In this document: piece after piece, positions 41,978 to 51,092 of the stretch | Layout: the number at the start of each line of letters is the position of its first letter | Numbering within the stretch: position 1 is the first letter of the stretch | DNA from: an uncultured Bacteroidaceae bacterium | GTDB taxonomy: Bacteria; Bacteroidota; Bacteroidia; Bacteroidales; Bacteroidaceae | Length of the DNA: 57,139 nt | Direction of reading: 5' to 3' | NCBI GenBank assembly: GCA_905233465.1 | Contig: CAJOEI010000009.1 | Span: 1 to 57,139, forward strand | Made by a program: the position numbers and the translations under genes | The notes under the pieces: model-generated | Databases searched by the model: none | The model's input: only the letters and a program-made list of their open reading frames with translations | What the model was told of the DNA's origin: nothing

Positions 41978-43156
41978 ATGAATTGCAATAAATGGTTTCT
42001 CTTCGCCGTACTGATTATTTGCGGCACGGCCAGCTTTGCTTCATGCTCCACAAAGGAGGATGTCACAGCGGAGCAGAGCAATATATCGATTATTGCCGAC
42101 CGAGTTTGGGCCTTCAGCCAGAGCCACCCAGACGGATTCACGCTCGACATCCGCACCATGACGGAGCCGACGAAAGGCATTGCCGTCAGCTATGCTGCCA
42201 CGCAACACAGTCACAGCCGCGAGCAGCTTGACTCTGTGGTGAGCCATGCCCTGCAGCACGACGGATACGTGGGCGGATGGCTCAATAGCAAGGATGGACT
42301 TTATTACTTCGACAGTGCACGGCTATTTTCCGAAGACTCCCTGAAGGCTGCTATTCTTTTTGGACGGGCGGGCGGACAGCATTCTGTCTATATCCTCTCG
42401 GCGGATGTGGAAGTTCCTGTTGAGGGCAAGGTGGCAGGGATTCTTGATCGTGACACCATCTTCTTCGGCACCACTGGCGACTATCGTCCTCTGTCCTTCC
42501 GCGAGGATGACGGGACATATTGGGGCTTTGGCATTGAAGTGGCTGGTGAGATTGCCAGTCGATTGGGTGTTAACATCCGTTTTGTTCCCACCTCATGGCC
42601 CACGCTGTCGGCCGACGTTCAGGCAGAGCCACAGTTGTTTGACCTCGCCATCGGCGGCATCACCATCACCGATGCCCGTCGCGAGACGATGCTGATGAGC
42701 GACGGCTATCTGGCCAATGGCAAGACTATCCTGTGCCGTGCAGCCGATGCAGATCGCTATAAGTCTTTAGAAGACATTGACAAGCCAGAGGTGCGTGTGA
42801 TGGTGAATCCTGGCGGGCTGAATGAGAAGTTCGCCCACGAGAACCTCACTCACGCCACCATCATCGTACACCAGAGAAATGAGGAAATTCCGTCGCTCGT
42901 GGCCGAGGGCGTGGCCGACGTGATGATAACCGAGATCACCGAAGCACCATATTACGTGCAGGCCGACTCCCGATTAGCAGCCCCGCTGATAGACGATCCG
43001 TTTAATCATGGCGAAATCGGCATCCTGATGCGTAAGGGACAGGAAGACCTGCTTGCTTTGGTTAACGCCGCTATCCGCCAGATGAAGGCTGACGGCACTC
43101 TACACCAGCTACATGAGAAGTACGGCTTGCACTATGCCTACAACTCATTTCACTAG
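41978..43156 (+). CDS. Solute-binding-protein-fold lipoprotein, PheC (cyclohexadienyl dehydratase)-like
   Basis: Exported lipoprotein (ASC lipobox near residue 23). The C-terminal 240 residues have the type 3 periplasmic binding fold and read closely like secreted cyclohexadienyl dehydratase PheC: GTTGDYRPLSFRE, TSWPTL, DLAIGGITITDARRE, VMVNPGGLNEKFA, ADVMITEITEAPYY. PheC turns prephenate or arogenate into phenylpyruvate or phenylalanine. The first 140 residues are an extra domain (IIADRVWAFSQSHPDGFTLDI, GGWLNSKDGLYYFD) that I do not recognise. Amino-acid binding rather than catalysis is an alternative. The ATG at 41978 is part of an ATTGTGAATTATGAATTG repeat. Confidence 0.7.
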   Translation: MNCNKWFLFAVLIICGTASFASCSTKEDVTAEQSNISIIADRVWAFSQSHPDGFTLDIRTMTEPTKGIAVSYAATQHSHSREQLDSVVSHALQHDGYVGGWLNSKDGLYYFDSARLFSEDSLKAAILFGRAGGQHSVYILSADVEVPVEGKVAGILDRDTIFFGTTGDYRPLSFREDDGTYWGFGIEVAGEIASRLGVNIRFVPTSWPTLSADVQAEPQLFDLAIGGITITDARRETMLMSDGYLANGKTILCRAADADRYKSLEDIDKPEVRVMVNPGGLNEKFAHENLTHATIIVHQRNEEIPSLVAEGVADVMITEITEAPYYVQADSRLAAPLIDDPFNHGEIGILMRKGQEDLLALVNAAIRQMKADGTLHQLHEKYGLHYAYNSFH

Positions 43157-43452
43157 CCCTTCACACATCATTTCCCATCAGAAGATATACACTTCATCGT
43201 CAGTTTGTGGTGCATCAGCTTCGCAAGGTCGATGCCGTGGGCATCAGATAATGGTAGCCAGCCATTTCAATGGCTGGTTTTGTGTTTGTTGAGAATAAGC
43301 GTGCCGTAGGTACGCGATATGATTATGATGATACGTACCTATCTCTGCTTCTTTGTGTCTCTGTGTCCAATTATTTAGAAGTTGCCTTAATTATGTGGAC
43401 GATTTCATAGCCTCCTCTGGGGAAAAACACTTCATCGTCAGGACATGTCTTT

Positions 43453-43538
43453 GAGTCCACGCACACGGACTCATGAGTCCACGCACATGGACTCAAGAGT
43501 CCACGCACACGGACTCAAGAGTCCACGCACATGGACTC
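43453..43538. repeat. Array of four 20-nt palindromes (copy 2, inverted)
   Basis: Four units alternating GAGTCCACGCACACGGACTC and GAGTCCACGCACATGGACTC with 2-nt spacers. It is the reverse complement of the array at 12793; the flanks also match in inverted sense (ACATCCGTACGTT on the right, TCTTT on the left). Confidence 0.92.
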
Positions 43539-43714
43539 AATAATACATCCGTACGTTTTGGTCGCGACGTGTGGATGTATAGGTAGTAACGTATATATTT
43601 TTCATACCTAAGACCTGAGGACAAGTTTTTGTTTATTTCGTATTTTCAGATGTTATAAAATACGCACTTTTGTAAGTGAAATTATGTTAAATGGGACGAA
43701 ATTCGCCGAATTTG

Positions 43715-43739
43715 CGGTAGATTTTTTTGAAATCTACCG
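43715..43739. repeat. AT-rich hairpin CGGTAGATTT / AAATCTACCG
   Basis: Perfect 10-bp stem with 5-nt loop; GGTAGATT occurs twice more just downstream (43782-43800). Confidence 0.7.
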
Positions 43740-44038
43740 AATGCCTATTTCTTGAATATCAAATCAATAACCACTAAATTCGGTAGATTCGGTAGATTTT
43801 CGGCACAAAAAAATATCTGTATGCAACTTTCTCCAGCTGAATTTGAAAGGAACAGAAAGGAATGGACTAGGAGTTATCAGGAATTGAAGGGACATACTTT
43901 TTATTACCAAAATCTGCCAATACTGACAACTTTTAGTCGTGAGGTTTGTCTTTGTCGTGGTCGCATTAAATATCTGCCACTATTGGCACTTTCTTATTCG
44001 GGAATGCCTGTAAAAAAGCTCTATTATCTCTGTCTCTG

Positions 44039-44147
44039 GCAAATTACCAGCAAATTAAACTCGATTTTAATTATCGCTGATTATCAGTATATTAGCTAAA
44101 TTTGCATCCGTATTTTGATTGTTTCAGCAAATTGCCAGCAAATTAAA
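44039..44147 (+). repeat. Pair of 21-nt direct repeats upstream of the Xre gene
   Basis: GCAAATTACCAGCAAATTAAA at 44039-44059 and GCAAATTGCCAGCAAATTAAA at 44127-44147, one mismatch. Each is itself a double GCAAATT. Candidate operator or recombination site. Confidence 0.7.
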
Positions 44148-44290
44148 TTATGCTCGAAGAGGAATGCGATTACATTGTCAAAATGATTTGTTTGTGACAG
44201 CTAAAAGAGCAAATACTTGATAAAATCATCAAATTTTCACTACAAACAATAAAATTATGTGTATTCTGCTGAATTTTGAATTAATTTTTG

Positions 44291-44298
44291 TAACTTTG
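44291..44298 (+). promoter_or_regulatory. TAnnTTTG promoter element for xre
   Basis: TAACTTTG, 23 nt upstream of the Xre start. Confidence 0.6.
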
Positions 44299-44321
44299 CC
44301 GTCAAACAACAGTAATCTATT

Positions 44322-44537
44322 ATGGCAAAATTAAATCGGATAAGAATCGTTCTAGCAGAACACGACCTAAACAACAAGTGGTTGGCAGATAAGCTTGGAA
44401 AGGATCAGGCAACTATTTCCAAGTGGGTCACCAATACCACCCAGCCAAGCCTTGAAGCACTTATTGCAATAGCAAATGCGCTTGAAGTGCCTGTGCAGGA
44501 GTTGGTGAGACAGGAAGAATTCAATCAAGAGAAATAA
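44322..44537 (+). CDS. Xre-family transcriptional regulator
   Basis: A 71-residue single-domain helix-turn-helix protein. The HTH spans roughly residues 6-62: VLAEHDLNNKWLADKLGKDQATISKWVTN with recognition helix QATISKWV, then QPSLEALIAIANALEV. It lies at the head of the putative island, on the same strand as all genes that follow, and has its own promoter, so it is a likely regulator of the cluster. The repeats at 44039-44147 are possible binding sites (inference). Confidence 0.9.
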   Translation: MAKLNRIRIVLAEHDLNNKWLADKLGKDQATISKWVTNTTQPSLEALIAIANALEVPVQELVRQEEFNQEK

Positions 44538-44543
44538 GTCGAA

Positions 44544-44621
44544 ATGACGCACGAAGTAAGAGCAGAGCTAAAGTTTGTTTTGGCTATGCCTTGCAAGAAG
44601 GAAGAAGACGAAGTCAAATGA
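44544..44621 (+). CDS. Possible 25-residue small protein
   Basis: ATG at 44544 opens a frame of 25 codons (MTHEVRAELKFVLAMPCKKE...) whose TGA overlaps the next ATG as ATGA. It is charged, with one cysteine. It might be a coupling or leader peptide for the AlbA_2 gene; it may equally be chance. Confidence 0.3.
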   Translation: MTHEVRAELKFVLAMPCKKEEDEVK

Positions 44622-46255
44622 TTACAAAAGACGAAATACAAGAACTGCTGCATAGCACGGAAACCTATCGTGTGGAGCGAACCACGTCAACAGGTGACAT
44701 GGATAAGTTCCAAGAGGCCATCTGTGCCTTTGCCAATGACCTTCCAAACTCGCGAAAGAATGGCTACCTGATATTGGGTGCTTTCGACAATGGTGAGTTG
44801 TCATGTCTGAAGGTCACCGATGACTTGCTGAAGAAGATCGCTGCCATACGCAGCAATGGAAACATCCTGCCTATACCTGTTATGAGTGTTGATCGTTTCC
44901 AGTTCCCTGAAGGTGACTTGTTGGTTGCTGAGGTCAGTCCGTCCGACCTGCCTCCTGTGCGCTATCGTGGACGAACTTTTATTCGTATTGGTCCTCGTCG
45001 TGACATAGCAACGGAAGCTGAGGAGCGCATATTGGCAGAGCGTCGAATGTCTTTCATGGCCACATTTGACACCATGCCTTGTTTGGCTGCCAAACTGAAT
45101 GATGTCAACACGGACTTGCTGCGCACAAAGTATCTGATACCGTTATTAGGCAATGAGTTAGTGGAATCTGATACTCGTCCCATCGAGGAACAGATGGCCG
45201 CTGTGGGCATGTATGACACAGAGCATCAATGCCCGACATACGCAGCGGTCGTTTTGTTTGGCAACAAGCCGCGCCGCTTCATGCCTGGCCTGTACGTGCA
45301 GTATGTATGCTTCAAGGGCGAGGACGTGACCAGTGAGGTTGAGAACGAAATGCAGTTGGAAGGCAATTATTGCGAACTGCTGCCACGTCTGGAATCTCTT
45401 TTGGAGTTGTCTGTCATCAAGAAGAAACCCGTTTTCGTTTCCATCCTACGTGAGGAGATGGTCAGCAATTACCCCTATCAGGCTATCCGAGAGCTGCTTC
45501 TCAACGCCTGTATGCACCGCGATATGCAGAGTAATACGCCACTTCGCTTTTATGAGTTTGCCTGCCATCTGGAGATTCTGAATGCTGGTGGCTTGTATGG
45601 CAATGCCCGTCCTGAGAATTTCCCACGCATCAATGATTATCGCAATCCGCTTGTAGCCAGTGCCATGAAGACGCTTGGCTATGTCAATATGTTCAATCGA
45701 GGTGTAGGACAAGTCCAGACTGACCTGAAAGAAAATGGCAACCTACCTGCAGAGTTCAACGTTAATCTTATCACGGCATTCAAGGTGGATGTGAAAGTTT
45801 CACAGAGCTATACCAACGAAAATGGCGGTAAAATTGGCGGTAAAGTTGGCGGTGATAATGTCCCCAGTTTGTCCCAAGCTTTGTCACAAGTCTTGTCCCC
45901 AGACGAAGAAAGGGATGCAAGTATTGATGCAAAAGATGCAACCTCCAGTTTAAAGGTTGCAACCTTGGATGAAAAGGTTGCAAGTTCGGAGCCAAAGGTT
46001 GCAACCTCCGAAGAAAAAGTTGCAAGCCCGAAGAAGAAAATCTCGTTCGAAGAAATGGCCATCTACATTCTGGAATACTGCGATACGTGGCGCTCAATGG
46101 ATGAGATAGCGCAGTTCTCTAACAGAGACAAGAACTACATAAGGAATAAGGTATTACCCAAGCTTGCTGAGAAATTGGAAAAAGAATATCCTGACATTCC
46201 AAATCATCCTCATCAGAGGTATCGCACCAAGCCAAAAGATAGTCAGCTATCGTAG
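44618..46255 (+). CDS. AlbA_2 / ATPase-fold putative DNA-binding regulator
   Basis: Protein of the Schlafen AlbA_2 plus RecG-like C-terminal architecture. The AlbA_2 domain is at about 5-125 (YRVERTTSTGD, ICAFANDLPNSRKNGYLILGAFDNG, YRGRTFIRIG). A GHKL-like HATPase_c_4 domain follows, with IRELLLNACMHRDM and LEILNAGGLYG (about 295-340). A linker with a repeated EKVATSE/KVASSE pattern (about 440-480) leads to a winged-helix end (AIYILEYCDTWRSMDEIAQFSNRDKNYIRNKV). I start at 44618 (MITKDEIQELL). Such proteins are frequent in islands and are thought to regulate or sense nucleic acids; the role is unproven. Confidence 0.8.
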   Translation: MITKDEIQELLHSTETYRVERTTSTGDMDKFQEAICAFANDLPNSRKNGYLILGAFDNGELSCLKVTDDLLKKIAAIRSNGNILPIPVMSVDRFQFPEGDLLVAEVSPSDLPPVRYRGRTFIRIGPRRDIATEAEERILAERRMSFMATFDTMPCLAAKLNDVNTDLLRTKYLIPLLGNELVESDTRPIEEQMAAVGMYDTEHQCPTYAAVVLFGNKPRRFMPGLYVQYVCFKGEDVTSEVENEMQLEGNYCELLPRLESLLELSVIKKKPVFVSILREEMVSNYPYQAIRELLLNACMHRDMQSNTPLRFYEFACHLEILNAGGLYGNARPENFPRINDYRNPLVASAMKTLGYVNMFNRGVGQVQTDLKENGNLPAEFNVNLITAFKVDVKVSQSYTNENGGKIGGKVGGDNVPSLSQALSQVLSPDEERDASIDAKDATSSLKVATLDEKVASSEPKVATSEEKVASPKKKISFEEMAIYILEYCDTWRSMDEIAQFSNRDKNYIRNKVLPKLAEKLEKEYPDIPNHPHQRYRTKPKDSQLS

Positions 46256-46343
46256 TAAGAGCATAGGCCAAGCTTATTCCTTTAGAGATGACTCGAATAT
46301 GGAAGAAGATAACAAGAAGCAAATAAATTAAGTATTGAAAATA

Positions 46344-46694
46344 ATGAAAACTATATCAAGAAATAAATTGCTCGATTACATTAAGCATGAGGAAATAGCC
46401 TTCCAGTTTGGTGATGGACTAATGTGTATTACCCATCCCGATGGAGATTATGGTGATGACGATTTAGCCCAAAGCATGGCAAACGATATTGAAGAGATGA
46501 AGAAATTCATAGCCGATAGTCATGACATTAGCGTTGTTCGCAAGGAAGAAGTTGCCAGCGAGAATGTTGAACTTGGCTTTAACGAGTTTGCTAATTGGTC
46601 AAAAGATACGGATTTGCTAATTCTGGTCGATGAAGGTTTACTGCTTTGTCTGCCAGACCCAGATACACGCAATGTCATCTTTGACGCAGCATAA
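46344..46694 (+). CDS. Unknown small acidic protein
   Basis: A 116-residue protein (MKTISRNKLLDYIKHEEIAFQFG...) without a domain I can name. It is strongly acidic, with DGDYGDDDLAQSMANDIEEMKKF in the middle and a hydrophobic strand-like LLILVDEGLLLCLPD near the end. There is no signal peptide. It lies 18 nt before the radical SAM gene in the same direction, so it may be the first gene of the operon. A TTG 9 nt upstream is an alternative start. Its acidic character resembles that of antitoxins or DNA mimics, but this is speculation. Confidence 0.6.
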   Translation: MKTISRNKLLDYIKHEEIAFQFGDGLMCITHPDGDYGDDDLAQSMANDIEEMKKFIADSHDISVVRKEEVASENVELGFNEFANWSKDTDLLILVDEGLLLCLPDPDTRNVIFDAA

Positions 46695-46712
46695 CATGAC
46701 AGACTGAGAATT

Positions 46713-48827
46713 ATGGCGAAAAGAAAAATCAAGATAGGGCTTGTGGATGCCGACCTGCTTTGCAATGGGACACGGCACCCTAACCTTGCACTATTGAAGA
46801 TTGCCGGATATTTCAGGGATAATGGTTATGTACGTGGCTATACCGACGATGCCTGCTGCTATGAACTGATTACGAATGAAAGCAACTTCGAGGAGTTGCA
46901 GAAGTACGACTACTTCTATGTCTCATGCGTTTTTACCTTTACCATCGATGACCCTCCGCTTGTGCTAACGACTCTTCTCAACGACAAGAAACTCTCAAAG
47001 CGAGTCCGCATGGGTGGTACTGGCACTTATGCGAATCTTTCTGTAGAAGAAGGATTTGCCGAGAAGCGTGAAGAGGATATGCAACGGTTGGAGAAAGATG
47101 CATTCCTGAATACGCTTAAAAATAAGTCTGGTGGCTATGGCATTAACATGCAGACTCAGATGCCCGACTATCACCTGTATGATGATTTCGTCAGCGTGAT
47201 GGAGAACGTAAAGGCATCGGATGCGTACTACAAGGACTACAAGGAATACTCTATTGGTTTCTTGACGCGAGGCTGTTTCCGTCGCTGTCCGTTCTGTGTG
47301 AATAAGTTGGAGCGCAAGGCTATGCCATATTCCAAACTTAGCGATTTCCTTGACAACGAGATTGACGAGACAACAGGAAAACTAAAGCGCCCTTACATAT
47401 ACCTTTGGGATGATAACTTCCTTGCTTCACCCTATTGGGAGCAGTTGTTGGATGAACTTATAGCAACAAAACGTCCATTCCAGTTCCGACAGGGACTTGA
47501 TGAACGCTTGCTGGCTCAGCATAAGCGTGGTGAGGATATGGCGAGAAAGTTGGCAAGTGCTAACTATCATGGTGACTTCATCTTTGCCTTTGACAACTGG
47601 TTTGACCGCAAACTCATAGTTAGAGCCTTAAATATATGGAAGCATTATTGTCCCAAGAAAGAAACGAAGTTCTACCTGTTCTGTGGTTTCCGTCAGTCGG
47701 AGAATGAATACAAGAAATTTCAATTGGACATTGCCGAGATTTTCATGCGTATTTGTGTGCTGATGAGATACGGATGTCTTCCATACATCATGCGTCATGA
47801 AGATTACAAGAAGGCTCCACTGCCCAATATCTATGTGCAGATAGCCCGCTGGTGCAACCAGCCCGGATTCTTTCGCAACCTTTCGTTCTGGCAGTTCTGC
47901 TATAAAAACCAGACCTTCTGGGAGGAACATACCCTTGGCCGTGAGCCGTCAAGGCTAAAATCTTATGAGGAGTTCATGAAGGACTATAATAATGGATATT
48001 ATCGTGAGATTGGTATATCCACACCTCTGAAGACTGTAGTAGACTTCCTGAACCAATTCAAGGAACATAAAGATTTGTTTTTGTCTTTTTTCAATATGTC
48101 GTTTAAGCAGATGATAGATTCTAACTTATGGTATCGTGATACAGAGATAACGCTGGAAGGAGTGAAATACACCCTAAACAGCGAGTTCTGGGAAAACCTA
48201 ATCGGCTGCAGCGAAAATGAAAGAGCCTTGCTAAAGGTGTTTTATACACATACAGACGCCAGCCTTTTGGAGGACGAAAAGAAAAGTGCATTGCTGTTGG
48301 AGGTACTTAAGAAACACAAATGCAGCGAGATATTGAAAATCATCGAAGATGGCTTTGAGCCAGCGGACGTGGACAAGAAGGACATATCTCAGTTTAGCGA
48401 TTTCAAAGACGCATACTATACAGTACCGTTTATGCTTCAGAATTGCGGAATAAAGGATGTTGATTACTCAAAGATGGGTTACATGTTACGCAATGAAAAG
48501 CGGAAGGATGTTGCAGACAAGAAGTATGGCGAAAACCATATGAAAACAGCCGCACAACTGGGTCTTTGCAGATTCGAGAAATGTCGCGGGAATGCCAATG
48601 CTTTGGGCAGTTGCTTTGTAAAGCTGAGTGAAGCAGACAGAAGGAACATTCTGCCCAAGCTCTGCTTGTATATTCCCTTTATTCAGAACTACTTCATGGC
48701 TGGTGCCACAGATGAAGTACGGGATGAAATACTCAGCATATTGTCTCACACCACACAGGTAAGAAGACGTTCCAATGTCAATACTATCATTCAGACGATA
48801 AAGGAATCTATAGACTATGAGCTTTAA
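46713..48827 (+). CDS. Radical SAM protein with extra C-terminal domain
   Basis: A 704-residue protein. The N-terminal 170 residues look like a B12-binding-type Rossmann region (KIGLVDADLLCNGTRHPNLALLKIAGYFR, DYFYVSCVFTF, MGGTGTY). The radical SAM core carries CxxxCxxC as RGCFRRCPFC (Cys 188, 192, 195), then IYLWDDNFLASPYW. The last 170 residues (KMGYMLRNEKRKDVADKKYGENHMKTAAQLGL... CFVKLSE) resemble a winged-helix-like module as seen in restriction-associated proteins; this is my impression, not a family match. The stop lies 11 bp inside the helicase gene. Substrate unknown; nucleic-acid modification is an inference from its partners. Confidence 0.75.
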   Translation: MAKRKIKIGLVDADLLCNGTRHPNLALLKIAGYFRDNGYVRGYTDDACCYELITNESNFEELQKYDYFYVSCVFTFTIDDPPLVLTTLLNDKKLSKRVRMGGTGTYANLSVEEGFAEKREEDMQRLEKDAFLNTLKNKSGGYGINMQTQMPDYHLYDDFVSVMENVKASDAYYKDYKEYSIGFLTRGCFRRCPFCVNKLERKAMPYSKLSDFLDNEIDETTGKLKRPYIYLWDDNFLASPYWEQLLDELIATKRPFQFRQGLDERLLAQHKRGEDMARKLASANYHGDFIFAFDNWFDRKLIVRALNIWKHYCPKKETKFYLFCGFRQSENEYKKFQLDIAEIFMRICVLMRYGCLPYIMRHEDYKKAPLPNIYVQIARWCNQPGFFRNLSFWQFCYKNQTFWEEHTLGREPSRLKSYEEFMKDYNNGYYREIGISTPLKTVVDFLNQFKEHKDLFLSFFNMSFKQMIDSNLWYRDTEITLEGVKYTLNSEFWENLIGCSENERALLKVFYTHTDASLLEDEKKSALLLEVLKKHKCSEILKIIEDGFEPADVDKKDISQFSDFKDAYYTVPFMLQNCGIKDVDYSKMGYMLRNEKRKDVADKKYGENHMKTAAQLGLCRFEKCRGNANALGSCFVKLSEADRRNILPKLCLYIPFIQNYFMAGATDEVRDEILSILSHTTQVRRRSNVNTIIQTIKESIDYEL

Positions 48828-50937
48828 GGATTTACATATAAAACCATGTTATGAATCTGGTGTAGATGACATAATAGAGGATTACTATGTACCTGTACTT
48901 GGTGCTGCGGTGCAATATGACAGGATTGCAGGATTCTTTTCCTCAACATCTCTGGCTGTGGCTGCCCGTGGCATTGCTGACTTTATCGTTAATGGTGGCA
49001 GAATGAGACTCATTACTAGTCCACGGTTAAATGGAGAAGATATTGAGATAGTCAAGAAAATAGTCGCAAATGATTCGTCTCTGTCACCTTCTGATTTCGG
49101 GCTTGACTTGGATAATCTTGAAAATGAGTTTGAGAAGAACCACGTCAAGGCCCTTGGCTGGATGCTTGCCTCTGGCTTGCTTGAAATGAAATTGGCAGTT
49201 GTTTTTAATGATGACGGCAGCATCTGTGACAACGAAACTATATCTGAGAAGGGGCTTTTCCATCAGAAGGTAGGAATACTAAAAGATAACGAAGGAAATG
49301 AAATGTCGTTTAGTGGCTCCATTAACGAGACTGCTTCTGCATGGGTCAACAACGATGAAGAGTTTAAGGTTTTCAAGGAATGGACAGATGCCTGTGAGTA
49401 TTTCGAGAGAGACAAGAAACGATTCGATGAGATATGGAACGGCGAGCGAAAGAACGTGAAGGTCTATAATCTCCCGTTAGCCATCAAGTCTAACATCGTC
49501 CACTATTCATCAGACTTCGATTTAGAAGGCATCTCGCTTAAAAAGTATCGTTCCATTCGAATGAAGAGTTTCAATTTCAAGAATGACAAGAAACTGTTCT
49601 TCTATCAGGCAGATGCCTTAAACAAATGGAAAGATAATGATTACCGATTGCTTTTTGAAATGGCAACAGGTACTGGAAAGACCAGGACTGCTATTGCCGG
49701 AATTAAGTATCTGAATGAAACGAGAAAACGCCTGATTACAATTATTACTACACCTCAGAATACACTTTCCAAGCAATGGAAAGACGAAGTTGATGGTCAG
49801 AACTTATCATTTGACGAAAGTGTCATTGTTGATGGGTCTGTACCCCAATGGGATGGATTGCTGGTAAAGTTGCTATTAAAGAATGGAGCGGGAATGGCTG
49901 ACCATATCTGCCTATATACAACACACAATACGGCTTCATCTGAGAAATTTACATCTGCAATTCAACAAAATCTCCATTCTGATACAGATATCCTATTTGT
50001 TGGAGATGAGACTCATTGGCTGGGAGCTCGTAAATTCCAACAGGCCCTATTACCTTGTTATAAATACCGAATAGGTCTTAGTGCTACTCCCAGCCGTTGG
50101 TTTGACGATTCAGGCACAGCTAAATTGGTAGCATTTTATGGAAATGCGAACTTTGAGTTTACCATCAAAGACGCATTGACAGAATATAACCCAATGACAG
50201 GGAAACACTTCCTTGTCAATTACCACTATCTCATATCCAAAGTCTCTCTTGACGAATCCGAAACAGAACAATACAAGGAGGTCTCTGCAAGAATCAGCAA
50301 GTACTGGAACATGAAGGACAACGATCCCGAAGCAGCTCTGACTATTGAGAGGCTAATGGAAAAGAGGGCTAATATTATCAAGAACGCTTCTGCCAAATAC
50401 CATCAGTTGGAGGTGATTCTTGATGAACTCCAGGCAAAAGGAAGAATTGAGAATATGATTATCTTCGTGTCGCCGCAACAGATAACAGAAGTCCTTAACA
50501 TTCTCGCCTCAAAAGGTGTCATCTTCCATAAATTGACAGAAAAAGAGGGGACCAGAGCCGAGAAACGGTTTGGTAACAAATCAGAGCGGGAGCACATCAT
50601 TTCAAAATTCAAATCTAAGGACTATCAGGTGATTGTTGCCATCAAGTGTATGGATGAAGGAATTGACATTCCCACCGCAGATGTGGGGATATTAATGGCA
50701 TCAAGTACCAATCCGCGTGAGTATATCCAGCGAATAGGTCGCATTATTCGCCAGAGCCCCAATAAACTTTCTGCAGATTTGTATGATATTTGTGTAGATA
50801 CGATAAATTGTGTGGATGATGATTATATTGCATTGGAACGCAAAATAAGAGTTAAAGAACAAACCCGTCTCAGAGAGATTGCAGAAAATGCAATCAATTC
50901 GATAGATGCATTAACAGTAATAAATTCATTAGATTAA
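48817..50937 (+). CDS. PLD-nuclease / DEAH-type superfamily 2 helicase
   Basis: A 706-residue fusion. The N-terminal phospholipase D-like domain has HQKVGI (about 149) and the matching SGSINE, a single HxK motif like those in restriction endonucleases and helicases of defence islands. The SF2 helicase core follows: EMATGTGKTRT (Walker A, about 281-291), GDETHW (motif II, about 395), SATPSRWF (III, about 423), FVSPQQIT, KCMDEGIDIPTADVGI and QRIGRIIRQSP (VI, about 637). The domains together suggest DNA translocation with cleavage. It overlaps the radical SAM gene and is followed 1 nt later by a small gene. Confidence 0.88.
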   Translation: MSFKDLHIKPCYESGVDDIIEDYYVPVLGAAVQYDRIAGFFSSTSLAVAARGIADFIVNGGRMRLITSPRLNGEDIEIVKKIVANDSSLSPSDFGLDLDNLENEFEKNHVKALGWMLASGLLEMKLAVVFNDDGSICDNETISEKGLFHQKVGILKDNEGNEMSFSGSINETASAWVNNDEEFKVFKEWTDACEYFERDKKRFDEIWNGERKNVKVYNLPLAIKSNIVHYSSDFDLEGISLKKYRSIRMKSFNFKNDKKLFFYQADALNKWKDNDYRLLFEMATGTGKTRTAIAGIKYLNETRKRLITIITTPQNTLSKQWKDEVDGQNLSFDESVIVDGSVPQWDGLLVKLLLKNGAGMADHICLYTTHNTASSEKFTSAIQQNLHSDTDILFVGDETHWLGARKFQQALLPCYKYRIGLSATPSRWFDDSGTAKLVAFYGNANFEFTIKDALTEYNPMTGKHFLVNYHYLISKVSLDESETEQYKEVSARISKYWNMKDNDPEAALTIERLMEKRANIIKNASAKYHQLEVILDELQAKGRIENMIIFVSPQQITEVLNILASKGVIFHKLTEKEGTRAEKRFGNKSEREHIISKFKSKDYQVIVAIKCMDEGIDIPTADVGILMASSTNPREYIQRIGRIIRQSPNKLSADLYDICVDTINCVDDDYIALERKIRVKEQTRLREIAENAINSIDALTVINSLD

Positions 50938-50938
50938 T

Positions 50939-51088
50939 ATGGCCATCAGCAAGAAAATCCTAACGAAGATAGCAGATAAGACGATGTCTGATATCGCTAT
51001 GCAGAAGAATATCGAGAGTGTGCTTTCAGGCATTGAAGAAGGTCGTCAAGGTAAACGAATTATTGACAAAATAATGAAATCCATATAA
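50939..51088 (+). CDS. Small basic 49-residue protein
   Basis: ATG at 50939, TAA ending 51088. It reads MAISKKILTKIADKTMSDIA and ends in KRIIDKIMKSI. Lysine-rich and helical, with no known domain. It fills exactly the space between helicase stop (gap 1 nt) and ATPase start (gap 4 nt), which argues that it is a real operon member, perhaps a linker subunit of the helicase or ATPase complex. Confidence 0.6.
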   Translation: MAISKKILTKIADKTMSDIAMQKNIESVLSGIEEGRQGKRIIDKIMKSI

Positions 51089-51092
51089 CGCT

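Larger units (their letters stand above)
43157..44290. other. Gene-poor, AT-rich zone at the island edge
   Basis: About 1.1 kb without a convincing gene. It holds the second palindrome array, a 10-bp hairpin, a pair of 21-nt direct repeats, and one weak reading frame from 43821 to 44099 (92 residues, MQLSPAEFERNRKEW...) without recognisable domain. Base composition shifts towards AT from about 43.6 kb. Confidence 0.6.

Noticed and set aside
43752..44099. 115-codon frame (TTG start) in the AT-rich gap
   Set aside because: Weak start, no recognisable domain, low-complexity end; the ATG version of 92 residues is also unconvincing. Left as part of the intergenic feature.
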